A stretch of DNA of 64,000 bases from Clostridiaceae bacterium (GTDB lineage Bacteria; Bacillota; Clostridia; Lachnospirales; Lachnospiraceae): assembly GCA_910575435.1 (NCBI GenBank), contig CAJTGI010000002.1, positions 310,001 to 374,000 on the forward strand, given 5' to 3'. Positions 1-7,611 of this stretch are shown piece after piece; position 1 is the first letter of the stretch, and each line of letters opens with the position of its first letter. Both the position numbers and the translations under genes were made by a program. The notes under the pieces are model-generated. The model did not search any database. It was not told where the DNA came from and saw only the letters and a list, made by a program, of their open reading frames with translations.

Positions 1-57
1 GAAAACCTATCGCGCGGATCATTTTATATGAAATGAGTATTGAAAGGAGAACATGTC
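1..57 (+). other. Left-edge sequence upstream of rplB
   Basis: This stretch contains the rplB ribosome binding site (GAAAGGAG, about 42-49). No reading frame through it resembles the C-terminus of L23, which normally precedes L2, so the upstream neighbour lies outside the window. Confidence 0.5.
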
Positions 58-903
58 ATGGGAATTAAAACATTTAACCCATATACACCTTCCAGAAGAC
101 AGATGTCGGTGCTTGACAAGGCTGAGATTACTGCTGACAAGCCGGAGAAGTCCCTGACAGTGTCATTGAAGAAGAATGCCGGGCGCAATGCGCAGGGCAA
201 GATTACCGTGCGCCATCGGGGCGGCGGTGCCAGAAGAAAATATAGAATTATTGATTTCAAGAGGAACAAAGATGGCGTGCCGGCAACAGTGAAGACCATT
301 GAGTATGATCCGAACAGGACGGCAAACATTGCCTTGGTGGCATATGCAGATGGACAGAAGGCTTATATCCTTGCTCCAGCAGGTCTGAAAGTTGGCCAGA
401 AGATCATGAATGGCCCTTCGGCTGAGATTGCAGTGGGAAACTGCCTTCCTCTGGATAATATTCCGGTAGGTACGCAGGTTCACAATATTGAGATGCATCC
501 TGGCAAGGGCGGTCAGTTGGTACGCTCTGCAGGAAATGGCGCACAGCTTATGGCAAAGGAAGGAAAGTATGCGACGCTTCGTCTTCCTTCTGGCGAGATG
601 AGAATGGTGCCTATCGTGTGCCGTGCTACTGTTGGCGTGGTAGGAAACGGAGAGCATGCCTTGGTAAACATCGGCAAGGCTGGACGCAAGCGTCACATGG
701 GAATCCGTCCTACGGTTCGCGGCTCTGTTATGAACCCCAATGACCATCCCCACGGTGGTGGTGAAGGCAAGGCAGGTATCGGTCGTCCGGGTCCATGTAC
801 TCCTTGGGGTAAGCCTGCTCTTGGTTTGAAGACACGTAAGAAAAATAAGCAGTCTAATAAGATGATTATCAGAAGAAGAGATGGAAAGGCCCTTGCAAAA
901 TAG
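58..903 (+). CDS. rplB: 50S ribosomal protein L2
   Basis: L2 is a primary 23S rRNA binder that stabilises the peptidyl transferase centre and contacts 16S rRNA. The 281-residue product has the usual two beta-barrel domains and the conserved late motif [12 protein letters not shown], which contains the histidine placed near the catalytic centre. I chose the ATG at 58 because it has a GAAAGGAG site 8 nt upstream; the in-frame TTG at 40 is part of that leader. It is the first S10-operon gene seen here and is followed by rpsS after a 93-nt gap with a hairpin. Confidence 0.97.
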   Translation: MGIKTFNPYTPSRRQMSVLDKAEITADKPEKSLTVSLKKNAGRNAQGKITVRHRGGGARRKYRIIDFKRNKDGVPATVKTIEYDPNRTANIALVAYADGQKAYILAPAGLKVGQKIMNGPSAEIAVGNCLPLDNIPVGTQVHNIEMHPGKGGQLVRSAGNGAQLMAKEGKYATLRLPSGEMRMVPIVCRATVGVVGNGEHALVNIGKAGRKRHMGIRPTVRGSVMNPNDHPHGGGEGKAGIGRPGPCTPWGKPALGLKTRKKNKQSNKMIIRRRDGKALAK

Positions 904-910
904 CAGGTCT

Positions 911-935
911 TGCGGCTTAATAAAAATAAGCCGCA
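911..935 (+). other. Hairpin between rplB and rpsS
   Basis: TGCGGCTTA (911-919) pairs perfectly with TAAGCCGCA (927-935) around a 7-nt A-rich loop, and CATCTTTT follows. It could be an RNA processing or attenuation point inside the operon. The U-run is too interrupted for a confident terminator call. Confidence 0.5.
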
Positions 936-996
936 CATCTTTTCCGGTATAGAGAGTTTGGAGTAGCCGGCTTATTCCGGCAGAATGGAGGATACA

Positions 997-1275
997 ATGG
1001 CACGTTCAGTAAAGAAAGGGCCTTTCGCCGATAAAAGCCTTCTGAAGAAGGTGGATGCCGCTGTGGCATCTGGCGATAGTCAGGTAATTAAAACATGGTC
1101 ACGTCGTTCCACTATTTTCCCATCCTTCGTTGGATTGACATTTGCAGTGCATGACGGCAGGAAGCATGTGCCTGTATATGTGACAGAGGATATGGTAGGA
1201 CACAAGTTAGGTGAGTTCGTATCAACGAGAACTTACAGAGGTCATGGAAAAGACGAGAAAAAGGGTAAAAGATAA
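997..1275 (+). CDS. rpsS: 30S ribosomal protein S19
   Basis: S19 sits with S13 in the head of the 30S subunit and contacts the A-site finger. The 92-residue product begins [10 protein letters not shown] and has the family core ([29 protein letters not shown]); its length equals the usual bacterial length. The ATG at 997 follows AATGGAGG; the upstream in-frame start at 985 only adds residues encoded by the binding site. It is followed by a 248-nt gap rich in hairpins before rplV, unusually long for this operon. Confidence 0.97.
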   Translation: MARSVKKGPFADKSLLKKVDAAVASGDSQVIKTWSRRSTIFPSFVGLTFAVHDGRKHVPVYVTEDMVGHKLGEFVSTRTYRGHGKDEKKGKR

Positions 1276-1510
1276 AACGAAAAGAATTTTCACGCCGATT
1301 CAAAACATCGGCTGGAAAATTCTACGATTTCGTTTACAAGAATCGCGGAGCGATTCTTGCTATCGTAGTTATGCGTTATGCAAGGAAAACTACGTTTTCA
1401 CCTTACTGCTATCATTGGAAGAACGCTGGATGCGTTCTTCCCTGAGAGTTACCCAGACAATAGGATACGCACGGCTGTGTGGTATCAGGCAATATTTGAT
1501 TGATTTGAAA
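1276..1510 (+). repeat. Array of four hairpins between rpsS and rplV
   Basis: Four successive inverted repeats fill this gap. They are GAATTTT..GCCGAT with ATCGGC..AAAATTC (about 1284-1322, with outer AAACGAAA/TTTCGTTT pairing), AAGAATCG/CGATTCTT (1338-1358), CGTAGTT/AACTACG (about 1365-1395), and GAAGAACGC/GCGTTCTTC (about 1419-1441). No convincing coding frame crosses it. Similar hairpin trains occur in other long gaps of this operon. Confidence 0.65.
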
Positions 1511-1523
1511 GGAGGCTTCATTC

Positions 1524-1916
1524 ATGGCAAAGGGGCATAGATCTCAGATTAAGAGAGAGAGAAATGAGAACCAGAGAGACACCAGACCTTCAGCAAAGTT
1601 ATCTTATGCGAGAGTTTCCGTACAGAAGGCTTGTTATGTGTTGGATGCCATCAGAGGCAAGGACGTGGAAACTGCAATCGGTATTTTATCATATAATCCC
1701 AGATATGCGTCCAGCATTATTTTAAAGTTATTACAGTCTGCGATTGCAAATGCAGAGAACAACAATGGTATGAACCCTGAGGATTTGTACATTGAAGAGT
1801 GTTTTGCAAACAAGGGACCCACAATGAAGAGAATCAGACCGAGAGCGCAGGGTAGGGCATACCGTATCGAAAAGAGAATGAGTCATATCACGATCATTCT
1901 GAACGAGCGTCAGTAA
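1524..1916 (+). CDS. rplV: 50S ribosomal protein L22
   Basis: L22 binds all domains of 23S rRNA, and its beta-hairpin lines the peptide exit tunnel. The 130-residue product has the family core beginning with AKLSYARVSVQKA and the C-terminal RIRPRAQGRAYRI and SHITIIL signature. The N-terminus is longer than the roughly 110-residue E. coli protein, which is usual for Clostridia. The ATG at 1524 follows GAAAGGAGG. rpsC starts 23 nt downstream. Confidence 0.97.
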   Translation: MAKGHRSQIKRERNENQRDTRPSAKLSYARVSVQKACYVLDAIRGKDVETAIGILSYNPRYASSIILKLLQSAIANAENNNGMNPEDLYIEECFANKGPTMKRIRPRAQGRAYRIEKRMSHITIILNERQ

Positions 1917-1939
1917 GTTGTCGATGAAAGGAGATTATA

Positions 1940-2608
1940 ATGGGACAGAAAGTTAATCCTCATGGTTTAAGAGTCGGTGTCATCAGCGACTGGGATTCTA
2001 ATTGGTACGCAGAAGAGAACTTTGCAGACTACCTTGTAGAAGATTACAGGATCAGGGAGTTCGTGAAGAAGAAATTGTACAGTGCTGGCATCTCTAAGAT
2101 TGAGATTGAGAGACCTACCGACAAGGTTAGAGTTATCATTCACACAGCAAAGCCTGGATTTGTCATTGGAAAGGGCGGAGCGGAGATCGAGAATTTAAAG
2201 AAAGAGCTGTTGAAAGTCTTGGATCGCAAGGTTTCCCTTGACATCAAGATTATGGACGTGAAGAATCCGGATAAGCATGCCCAGCTGGTGGCTGAGAATA
2301 TCGCTCAGCAGCTGGAGAACCGTATTTCTTTCCGCCGGGCAATGAAGTCTGCTATGACTAGGACGTTAAAGACTGGCGCAAAGGGAATCAAGGCGGCTTG
2401 CTCTGGTCGTCTTGGCGGCGCAGATATGGCTCGTACGGAGTTCTACAGCGAGGGGAATATTCCTCTTCAGACACTTCGCGCTGATATTGATTATGGCTTC
2501 GCCGAGGCTGACACAACCTACGGCAAGATTGGCGTAAAAGTATGGATTTATAATGGCGAGGTACTTCCAGCCAAGAAAAATGCGAAAAAGGAAGGGAGCG
2601 ATAAATAA
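1940..2608 (+). CDS. rpsC: 30S ribosomal protein S3
   Basis: S3 is a head protein of the small subunit at the mRNA entry channel, with helicase-like activity together with S4 and S5. The 222-residue product begins [13 protein letters not shown], and has the KH-domain GxxG loop (VIGKGGAEI, about residues 75-83) and the C-terminal [14 protein letters not shown] motif. AAAGGAG precedes the ATG. Its TAA overlaps the rplP start by one base (TAATG), indicating translational coupling. Confidence 0.97.
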   Translation: MGQKVNPHGLRVGVISDWDSNWYAEENFADYLVEDYRIREFVKKKLYSAGISKIEIERPTDKVRVIIHTAKPGFVIGKGGAEIENLKKELLKVLDRKVSLDIKIMDVKNPDKHAQLVAENIAQQLENRISFRRAMKSAMTRTLKTGAKGIKAACSGRLGGADMARTEFYSEGNIPLQTLRADIDYGFAEADTTYGKIGVKVWIYNGEVLPAKKNAKKEGSDK

Positions 2609-3045
2609 TGTTAATGCCAAAGAGAGTTAAACATCGTAAGCAGTTCCGTGGTAGAATGACAGGAAAAGCGCTCAGGGGAAATAAGATCACATACGGCGAG
2701 TTCGGTATCGTGGCTTTAGAGCCTGCTTGGATTAAGTCCAACCAGATCGAGGCAGCCCGTATTGCCATGACGCGCCATATCAAGCGTGGTGGTAAGGTTT
2801 GGATCAAGATCTTCCCAGATAAGCCGGTTACAAAGACGCCTGCCGAGACTCGAATGGGTAAAGGTAAAGGTGCGCTGGAGTACTGGGTTGCGGTAGTAAA
2901 GCCTGGTCGCGTTATGTTTGAGATTTCAGGTGTATCCGAAGAGGTGGCAAGAGAGGCTTTACGCCTTGCAACACACAAGTTGCCTGTAAAGTGTAAGGTC
3001 GTATCTCGTGCAGACTTAGAAGGAGGTGCGGGCAGTGAAGAGTAA
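2608..3045 (+). CDS. rplP: 50S ribosomal protein L16
   Basis: L16 organises the A-site tRNA elbow region of the 50S subunit. The 145-residue product begins [17 protein letters not shown], matching the Firmicutes start pattern, which supports the ATG at 2608 over the internal ATG at 2614. It contains [10 protein letters not shown] and RMGKGKG motifs typical of L16. It overlaps rpsC by 1 nt, and its last 11 nt overlap the rpmC start. Confidence 0.97.
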   Translation: MLMPKRVKHRKQFRGRMTGKALRGNKITYGEFGIVALEPAWIKSNQIEAARIAMTRHIKRGGKVWIKIFPDKPVTKTPAETRMGKGKGALEYWVAVVKPGRVMFEISGVSEEVAREALRLATHKLPVKCKVVSRADLEGGAGSEE

Positions 3046-3235
3046 GCAGTTTATGGAAGAATTACGGGGAAAGTCCGTGGAAGAGTTAAATGAGGCTTTG
3101 GTTGCAGCAAAGAAGGAACTTTTCAACTTGAGATTCCAGAATGCAACAAACCAGCTGGACAATACCAGCAGAATCAAAGAGGTAAAGAGAAATATCGCAA
3201 GGATACAGACAGTGCTCACGGCAGCACAGAACTAA
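3035..3235 (+). CDS. rpmC: 50S ribosomal protein L29
   Basis: L29 lies next to L23 at the exit tunnel, where nascent-chain factors dock. The 66-residue product is the expected two-helix hairpin ([20 protein letters not shown], then [14 protein letters not shown]). I chose the GTG at 3035 because AGGAGG at 3021-3026 is correctly spaced for it; the GTG at 3026 is within that site. The gene starts inside the last codons of rplP. Confidence 0.95.
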   Translation: MKSKQFMEELRGKSVEELNEALVAAKKELFNLRFQNATNQLDNTSRIKEVKRNIARIQTVLTAAQN

Positions 3236-3281
3236 TCTTTGGTTCGTTTCGTTAGAAACCGCATGAAAGGAGGACGAAGTC

Positions 3282-3536
3282 GTGGAGAGAAATCTTAGAA
3301 AGACTCGTGTAGGTAAGGTAGTAAGTGATAAGATGGATAAGACAATCGTTGTGGCAGTCGTAGATAATGTAAAGCATCCGCTTTATGGAAAGATCATCAA
3401 GAGAACTTACAAATTGAAGGCTCATGATGAGGAAAATACATGCAAGATTGGCGATAGAGTAAGAGTAATGGAGACAAGGCCGCTGTCTAAGGACAAGAGA
3501 TGGAGACTTGTCGAAGTGATTGAGAGAGCAAAATAG
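3282..3536 (+). CDS. rpsQ: 30S ribosomal protein S17
   Basis: S17 is a primary 16S rRNA binder with an OB fold. The 84-residue product begins [21 protein letters not shown], and carries the conserved [17 protein letters not shown] and [15 protein letters not shown] segments, at normal length. Translation starts at a GTG (3282) behind AAAGGAGG. rplN follows after 27 nt. Confidence 0.97.
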   Translation: MERNLRKTRVGKVVSDKMDKTIVVAVVDNVKHPLYGKIIKRTYKLKAHDEENTCKIGDRVRVMETRPLSKDKRWRLVEVIERAK

Positions 3537-3563
3537 TTATATTTGCAGAATATGGAGGTAATT

Positions 3564-3932
3564 ATGGTACAGCAGGAATCAAGACTGAGAGTGGCTGATA
3601 ATACAGGTGCTAAAGAACTTCTTTGTATCAGAGTTATGGGTGGATCTACGAGAAGATATGCAGGTATCGGCGATGTCATCGTTGCTTCTGTCAAAGATGC
3701 AACGCCAGGCGGTGTTGTAAAGAAGGGTGACGTGGTGAAGGCTGTCGTTGTTCGTACTGTAAATAAGACGCGTCGTCCTGACGGCTCATACATTCGTTTT
3801 GACGAGAATGCAGCAGTCATCATCCGCGAGGACAAAACGCCTAGGGGAACACGTATCTTTGGACCGGTCGCTAGAGAGTTGAGAGATAAGCAATTTATGA
3901 AAATCGTTTCATTAGCACCAGAAGTATTATAA
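3564..3932 (+). CDS. rplN: 50S ribosomal protein L14
   Basis: L14 forms intersubunit bridges with 16S rRNA and is the docking site of the silencing factor RsfS. The 122-residue product has the exact family length and the signature stretches [19 protein letters not shown] and [12 protein letters not shown]. The ATG at 3564 is preceded by TATGGAGG; the in-frame TTG at 3543 would add an atypical extension. rplX follows 14 nt later. Confidence 0.97.
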   Translation: MVQQESRLRVADNTGAKELLCIRVMGGSTRRYAGIGDVIVASVKDATPGGVVKKGDVVKAVVVRTVNKTRRPDGSYIRFDENAAVIIREDKTPRGTRIFGPVARELRDKQFMKIVSLAPEVL

Positions 3933-3946
3933 GGGAGGTGTCAAAA

Positions 3947-4252
3947 GTGGCAACTAGCAAGATTAAGAAGGGTGATACCGTAAAGGTAATCACTGGCAAG
4001 GATAAAGGTAGGGAAGGTAAAGTAACATCCGTAAAGAATGGCAAGGTGATAATTGACGGCATCAACGAAGTTACAAAGCACACAAAGCCTAGCCAGGCAA
4101 ATCCCCAGGGGGGAATCATTCACCAGTCTGCTCCTATCGACATTTCTAACGTGATGTATGTCAGCAAAGGAAAGGTTTCCCGTATCGGATTCAAGGTGGA
4201 GGACGGAAAGAAAGTTCGCTTTGCGAAGGCAACAGGCGAGGTCATTGATTAA
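3947..4252 (+). CDS. rplX: 50S ribosomal protein L24
   Basis: L24 initiates 50S assembly and binds the 5' end of 23S rRNA. The 101-residue product has the KOW motif ([18 protein letters not shown]) near the N-terminus and the [10 protein letters not shown] segment typical of bacterial L24. The GTG at 3947 is chosen because GGGAGGTG (3933-3940) is its ribosome binding site; the GTG at 3938 lies inside it. Confidence 0.96.
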   Translation: MATSKIKKGDTVKVITGKDKGREGKVTSVKNGKVIIDGINEVTKHTKPSQANPQGGIIHQSAPIDISNVMYVSKGKVSRIGFKVEDGKKVRFAKATGEVID

Positions 4253-4275
4253 TTTCAGAAAGGAGGCAGTTTACG

Positions 4276-4818
4276 GTGAGTAGTCGTTTAAGAGAAACGT
4301 ATCAGAATGAGATCGTTGACGGTATGATGAAGAAGTTTGGTTATAAAAACGAATTGCAGGTGCCAAAGCTTGCAAAGATCGTAGTCAATATGGGTGTTGG
4401 CGAGGCAAAGGAAAACTCCAAGGTGCTGGATTCGGCAATGTCTGAGCTGGAGATTATTACCGGCCAGAAGCCTGTGGCAACAAAGGCAAAGCACTCCATC
4501 GCAAATTTCAAGTTGAGAGAGGGCATGGCGATTGGCTGCAAGGTTACTCTGAGAGGCAATAGAATGTATGAATTTCTGGATCGCCTTGTGAACTTGGCAC
4601 TGCCGCGCGTGCGCGACTTTAGAGGAGTGAATCCCAACGCATTTGACGGCAGGGGAAATTATGCTCTTGGAATCAAGGAGCAGTTAATCTTCCCGGAAAT
4701 TGAGTATGATAAAGTTGACAAGATCAGAGGTATGGATGTAATTATCGTTACAACCGCTGAAACTGACGAAGAGGCTCGTGAATTATTAACACAGTTCGGT
4801 ATGCCGTTCAAGAAATAA
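4276..4818 (+). CDS. rplE: 50S ribosomal protein L5
   Basis: L5 binds 5S rRNA, contacts P-site tRNA and forms bridge B1b with S13. The 180-residue product is of normal length, with the conserved [31 protein letters not shown] and [17 protein letters not shown] motifs. Translation begins at a GTG behind AAAGGAGG. rpsZ starts 12 nt downstream. Confidence 0.97.
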   Translation: MSSRLRETYQNEIVDGMMKKFGYKNELQVPKLAKIVVNMGVGEAKENSKVLDSAMSELEIITGQKPVATKAKHSIANFKLREGMAIGCKVTLRGNRMYEFLDRLVNLALPRVRDFRGVNPNAFDGRGNYALGIKEQLIFPEIEYDKVDKIRGMDVIIVTTAETDEEARELLTQFGMPFKK

Positions 4819-4830
4819 GGAGGGAATTTC

Positions 4831-5016
4831 ATGGCTAAGACTTCTATGAAAGTAAAGCAGCAGCGCAAGGCAAAATTCTCTACAAGAGAGTATAGCCGCT
4901 GCAAGATTTGTGGTCGTCCACATGCTTATTTAAGAAAATACGGAATTTGCAGAATCTGCTTCCGTGAGTTGGCTTATAAGGGACAGATTCCAGGCGTGAA
5001 GAAAGCAAGCTGGTAA
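4831..5016 (+). CDS. rpsZ: 30S ribosomal protein S14, zinc type
   Basis: This is the short, zinc-binding form of S14 in the 30S head. The 61-residue product begins [13 protein letters not shown] and has a C-x2-C-x12-C-x2-C zinc ribbon with flanking [13 protein letters not shown]. The C+ form in the spc operon is typical of Firmicutes, where a zinc-free paralogue may exist elsewhere under Zur control. The ATG follows AAGGAGGG. Confidence 0.97.
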   Translation: MAKTSMKVKQQRKAKFSTREYSRCKICGRPHAYLRKYGICRICFRELAYKGQIPGVKKASW

Positions 5017-5031
5017 GGAGGTAAAACGAAA

Positions 5032-5433
5032 ATGATGACGAGCGATCCTATTGCAGATATGCTTACAAGAATTCGTAATGCGAATACTGCAAAGCATGAT
5101 ACAGTAGATGTACCTACCTCAAAGATGAAGGTTTCCATCGCAGAAATTCTTCTGAAAGAGGGATACATCAAAAAATATGATATGATTGACGTTGATGGAA
5201 TCACTATGATTCATATCACTTTAAAATATGGTGCTGACAAGAATGATAAGATCATCACTGGCCTGAAGAGAATCTCTAAGCCGGGTCTTCGCGTTTATGC
5301 CGGCAAAGATGAACTCCCGAAAGTCTTGGGAGGACTGGGCATCGCCATTGTCTCTACGAACAAGGGCGTAATGACAGACAAGGAAGCGAGAAAAGAAAAC
5401 GTTGGCGGCGAGGTGCTGGCTTTTATCTGGTAA
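5032..5433 (+). CDS. rpsH: 30S ribosomal protein S8
   Basis: S8 binds the central domain of 16S rRNA early in assembly; in E. coli it also represses the spc operon by binding mRNA near rplE. The 133-residue product begins [17 protein letters not shown] and ends with [10 protein letters not shown], the normal limits of the family. Two adjacent ATGs (5032 and 5035) follow TAAGGAGGT; either may be used. Confidence 0.97.
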   Translation: MMTSDPIADMLTRIRNANTAKHDTVDVPTSKMKVSIAEILLKEGYIKKYDMIDVDGITMIHITLKYGADKNDKIITGLKRISKPGLRVYAGKDELPKVLGGLGIAIVSTNKGVMTDKEARKENVGGEVLAFIW

Positions 5434-5492
5434 TTATATATTGCTGGAGGGCGCAGTAATCGCTACATTACAGAAATATGGAGGTGCACGGC

Positions 5493-6035
5493 ATGTCACG
5501 AATCGGAAGAATGCCTATCGCGATACCATCAGGAGTTACTGTTGATATTGCAGAAAATAATAAAGTGACTGTAAAGGGACCAAAGGGAACTCTTGAGAGG
5601 GTTCTGCCCGCAGAGATGGAGATTAAGAAGGAGGGCGAGGAAATCAAGGTGAGCCGCCCCAATGACTTGAAGAAGATGAAGTCTCTGCATGGTCTGACAA
5701 GGACGCTGATCAACAATATGGTGATTGGCGTGACAGAGGGATATTCGAAAGAGCTTGAGGTAAACGGCGTGGGTTACAGGGCTCAGAAGCAGGGCAAGAA
5801 GCTGGTGCTGTCTCTGGGATATTCCCATCCGGTAGAGATGGAAGATCCAGAGGGCCTGGAGGTCATCGTGGATGGCCAGAATAAGATTATTGTCAAGGGT
5901 ATTGATAAAGAAAAAGTTGGCCAATACGCCGCTGAAATCAGAGAGAAGAGAGCTCCGGAACCATATAAGGGCAAGGGTATCAAGTATGCTGATGAAGTGA
6001 TTAGACGTAAAGTTGGTAAGACAGGTAAAAAATAA
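5493..6035 (+). CDS. rplF: 50S ribosomal protein L6
   Basis: L6 lies near the sarcin-ricin loop and GTPase centre. The 180-residue product begins [12 protein letters not shown] and has the duplicated fold with the signature [21 protein letters not shown] and the C-terminal [20 protein letters not shown]. The ATG at 5493 is spaced correctly from TATGGAGGTG; the ATG at 5478 lies at that site. A 59-nt gap separates it from rpsH. Confidence 0.97.
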   Translation: MSRIGRMPIAIPSGVTVDIAENNKVTVKGPKGTLERVLPAEMEIKKEGEEIKVSRPNDLKKMKSLHGLTRTLINNMVIGVTEGYSKELEVNGVGYRAQKQGKKLVLSLGYSHPVEMEDPEGLEVIVDGQNKIIVKGIDKEKVGQYAAEIREKRAPEPYKGKGIKYADEVIRRKVGKTGKK

Positions 6036-6052
6036 GAAGGAGTGATTATACG

Positions 6053-6445
6053 ATGATTAAGAAACAGTCAAGAGTAGAAGTTCGTGTGAAAAAGCACATG
6101 AAAGTTCGCAATCATCTTTCCGGCACAGCCGAGAGACCGCGTTTAGCTGTATTTAGAAGTAATAATCATATGTACGCTCAGATTATCGATGATACGGTGA
6201 TTGATGCCAATGGAAATAAATCCGGTGCTACACTTGTTGCAGCATCCACATTGGAGAAGGATGTGAAGGAAGGTCTGGCAAAGACCAATAATGTGGAAGC
6301 GGCGGCAAAGCTTGGCGAGGTGATTGCCAAAAAGGCAAAGGATAAGGGCATTACAACCGTAGTCTTTGATCGAGGCGGATTCATATATCAGGGTAAGGTA
6401 AAGGCTTTAGCAGATGCAGCTAGAGAAGCAGGATTAGATTTCTAA
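6053..6445 (+). CDS. rplR: 50S ribosomal protein L18
   Basis: L18 binds 5S rRNA with L5 and delivers it to the central protuberance. The 130-residue product shows the family motifs [20 protein letters not shown] and [20 protein letters not shown] and the usual terminal GLDF. AGAAGGAG precedes the ATG. It is 17 nt after rplF and 28 nt before rpsE. Confidence 0.97.
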   Translation: MIKKQSRVEVRVKKHMKVRNHLSGTAERPRLAVFRSNNHMYAQIIDDTVIDANGNKSGATLVAASTLEKDVKEGLAKTNNVEAAAKLGEVIAKKAKDKGITTVVFDRGGFIYQGKVKALADAAREAGLDF

Positions 6446-6473
6446 TCAAATATTATTAGGAGGAGTGCAACAC

Positions 6474-6983
6474 ATGAAACGTACAATTATTGATGCTAGC
6501 AATTTAGAGCTAGAAGATAATGTGGTAACGATCAAGCGTGTCACCAAGGTTGTCAAGGGCGGACGCAACATGAGATTTACTGCATTAGTAGTTGTTGGCG
6601 ATAAAAACGGGCATGTAGGCGTGGGTCTCGGAAAAGCGACAGAAATTCCGGAGGCAATCCGCAAGGGAAAAGAAGCTGCTACAAAGAAGTTAGTGGAAGT
6701 TCCCATGGACGACAATGGCAGCGTGCCACATGACTTCAATGGAAAATATGGAAGTGCGTCCGTTTTAATTAAGAAGGCACCGGAAGGTACCGGTATTATC
6801 GCTGGTGGTCCTGTGCGTGCCGTACTTGAGTTGGCAGGATATAAGAACATCCGTACCAAGTCTTTGGGATCTAACAATAAGCAGAATGTCTGCCTGGCGG
6901 CGCTAGATGGTCTGAATAATTTGAAGACTCCGGAAGAGGTTGCCAAGGCTCGCGGGATTTCTGTAGAAGAGCTTCTAGGCTAA
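6474..6983 (+). CDS. rpsE: 30S ribosomal protein S5
   Basis: S5 acts in decoding fidelity and mRNA unwinding and is the target of spectinomycin-resistance mutations. The 169-residue product has the double-stranded-RNA-binding N-domain ([20 protein letters not shown]) and the [21 protein letters not shown] signature. The loop reads [14 protein letters not shown], close to the usual sensitive form. The ATG at 6474 follows TTAGGAGGAG; the GTG at 6465 is part of this leader. Confidence 0.97.
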   Translation: MKRTIIDASNLELEDNVVTIKRVTKVVKGGRNMRFTALVVVGDKNGHVGVGLGKATEIPEAIRKGKEAATKKLVEVPMDDNGSVPHDFNGKYGSASVLIKKAPEGTGIIAGGPVRAVLELAGYKNIRTKSLGSNNKQNVCLAALDGLNNLKTPEEVAKARGISVEELLG

Positions 6984-6999
6984 AGGAGGGAGATTGATC

Positions 7000-7182
7000 A
7001 TGGCAGATAAGTTGAGAATTACGTTAGTGAAATCTACAATCGGCGCCATTCCCAAGCAGAGGGCGACTGTGAAGGCTTTAGGCTTGAGAAAGATTGGCAA
7101 GACGGTAGAGCTTCCAAACAATGATGCGGTAAAAGGCATGGTTTGGCATGTAAGACACCTGGTGAAGGTGGAGGAAATATAG
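7000..7182 (+). CDS. rpmD: 50S ribosomal protein L30
   Basis: L30 is a small 23S-binding protein of the 50S subunit. The 60-residue product reads ADKLRITLVKSTIG and then KATVKALGLRKIG-type sequence, ending in the usual VRHLVKVEE motif. It starts at ATG 7000 behind TAAAGGAGGG. In nearly all bacteria rplO follows immediately; here a 5.7-kb block intervenes, beginning with a probable terminator. Confidence 0.96.
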   Translation: MADKLRITLVKSTIGAIPKQRATVKALGLRKIGKTVELPNNDAVKGMVWHVRHLVKVEEI

Positions 7183-7197
7183 TTCAATAATGAATGG

Positions 7198-7254
7198 AAA
7201 TAAATGCATTATTCTTTTGCGATATGTCATAGGAGTAATGCATTTTTATTTTTT
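7198..7254 (+). terminator. Probable terminator after rpmD
   Basis: ATGCATTATTC (7204-7214) pairs with GAGTAATGCAT (7232-7242) with one G-U pair, and the stem is followed by a T-rich tract. The stem is AT-rich, so its strength is moderate. It would end the first segment of the split superoperon. Confidence 0.6.
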
Positions 7255-7296
7255 GCATCCTGTAATGTATCTTTTAAATAGAAAAGATTTTCCAGA

Positions 7297-7393
7297 GTTA
7301 CTATTCACAGCCAATTTCTAGAAAATAGCCAGAATCTTATGTGCAAGCACAACGATTCTGTTTTTTTTTCTAGAAATGACCGTGAATAGTAAC
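7297..7393. mobile_element. 97-bp MITE-like element with 8-bp target duplication
   Basis: The ends are perfect 12-bp inverted repeats (GTTACTATTCAC / GTGAATAGTAAC), followed after a short bulge by a second 12-bp match (ATTTCTAGAAAA). The element is flanked by the direct repeat TTTCCAGA at 7289-7296 and 7394-7401. There is no coding capacity. This architecture is that of a non-autonomous transposable element; related ends occur at 12790, 45800 and 61227. Confidence 0.75.
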
Positions 7394-7432
7394 TTTCCAG
7401 ATGATAGATTCAATATATTTAATTACAAATCA

Positions 7433-7459
7433 TTGCTTTTTTCGTTAAAATGTTATAAT
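7433..7459 (+). promoter_or_regulatory. Extended -10 promoter of the cotH-like gene
   Basis: TGTTATAAT (7451-7459) is a perfect extended -10. The weak -35 candidate TTGCTT is at 7433-7438 with only 15 bp of spacing. It would give a leader of about 130 nt before the CotH-like gene. Confidence 0.55.
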
Positions 7460-7515
7460 CTGATTAGGGAAATGAATGTAATTTAGTGCATATTGAATAA
7501 TTGATGGAGGCGACA

Positions 7516-7611
7516 GTGGCAATGGATTATTCTGCCTTGATTATTCCGGGATATGAAGTTTTATCAGATAATTATGCAAAGCAAAGGGAGGTATTATATG
7601 GGGCTTGGTAA
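7516..7611 (+). CDS. Possible 31-residue leader peptide upstream of the CotH-like gene
   Basis: A short frame opens with GTG 7516 (or ATG 7522) 5 nt behind GGAGG (7506-7510) and ends at 7611, overlapping the start of the next gene (7598) in another frame. Its product begins MDYSALIIPGYEV from the ATG. The good ribosome binding site and the overlap suggest a translationally coupled leader. The composition is not biased toward any amino acid, so classical attenuation is not indicated. This is a speculative call. Confidence 0.3.
   Translation: MAMDYSALIIPGYEVLSDNYAKQREVLYGAW

Noticed and set aside
163-936. Long minus-strand frame opposite rplB
   Set aside because: It is the complement of a highly conserved ribosomal gene and has no ribosome binding site or recognisable product.
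1211-1540. 109-codon frame from the end of rpsS into rplV
   Set aside because: It overlaps two certain genes and is built from the hairpin array, with no family resemblance.
7297-7393. Reading the hairpin at 7.3 kb as a terminator of rpmD
   Set aside because: A separate terminator lies closer to rpmD, and the perfect ends plus the flanking 8-bp direct repeat fit a mobile element better, although its internal T-run could still stop transcription.
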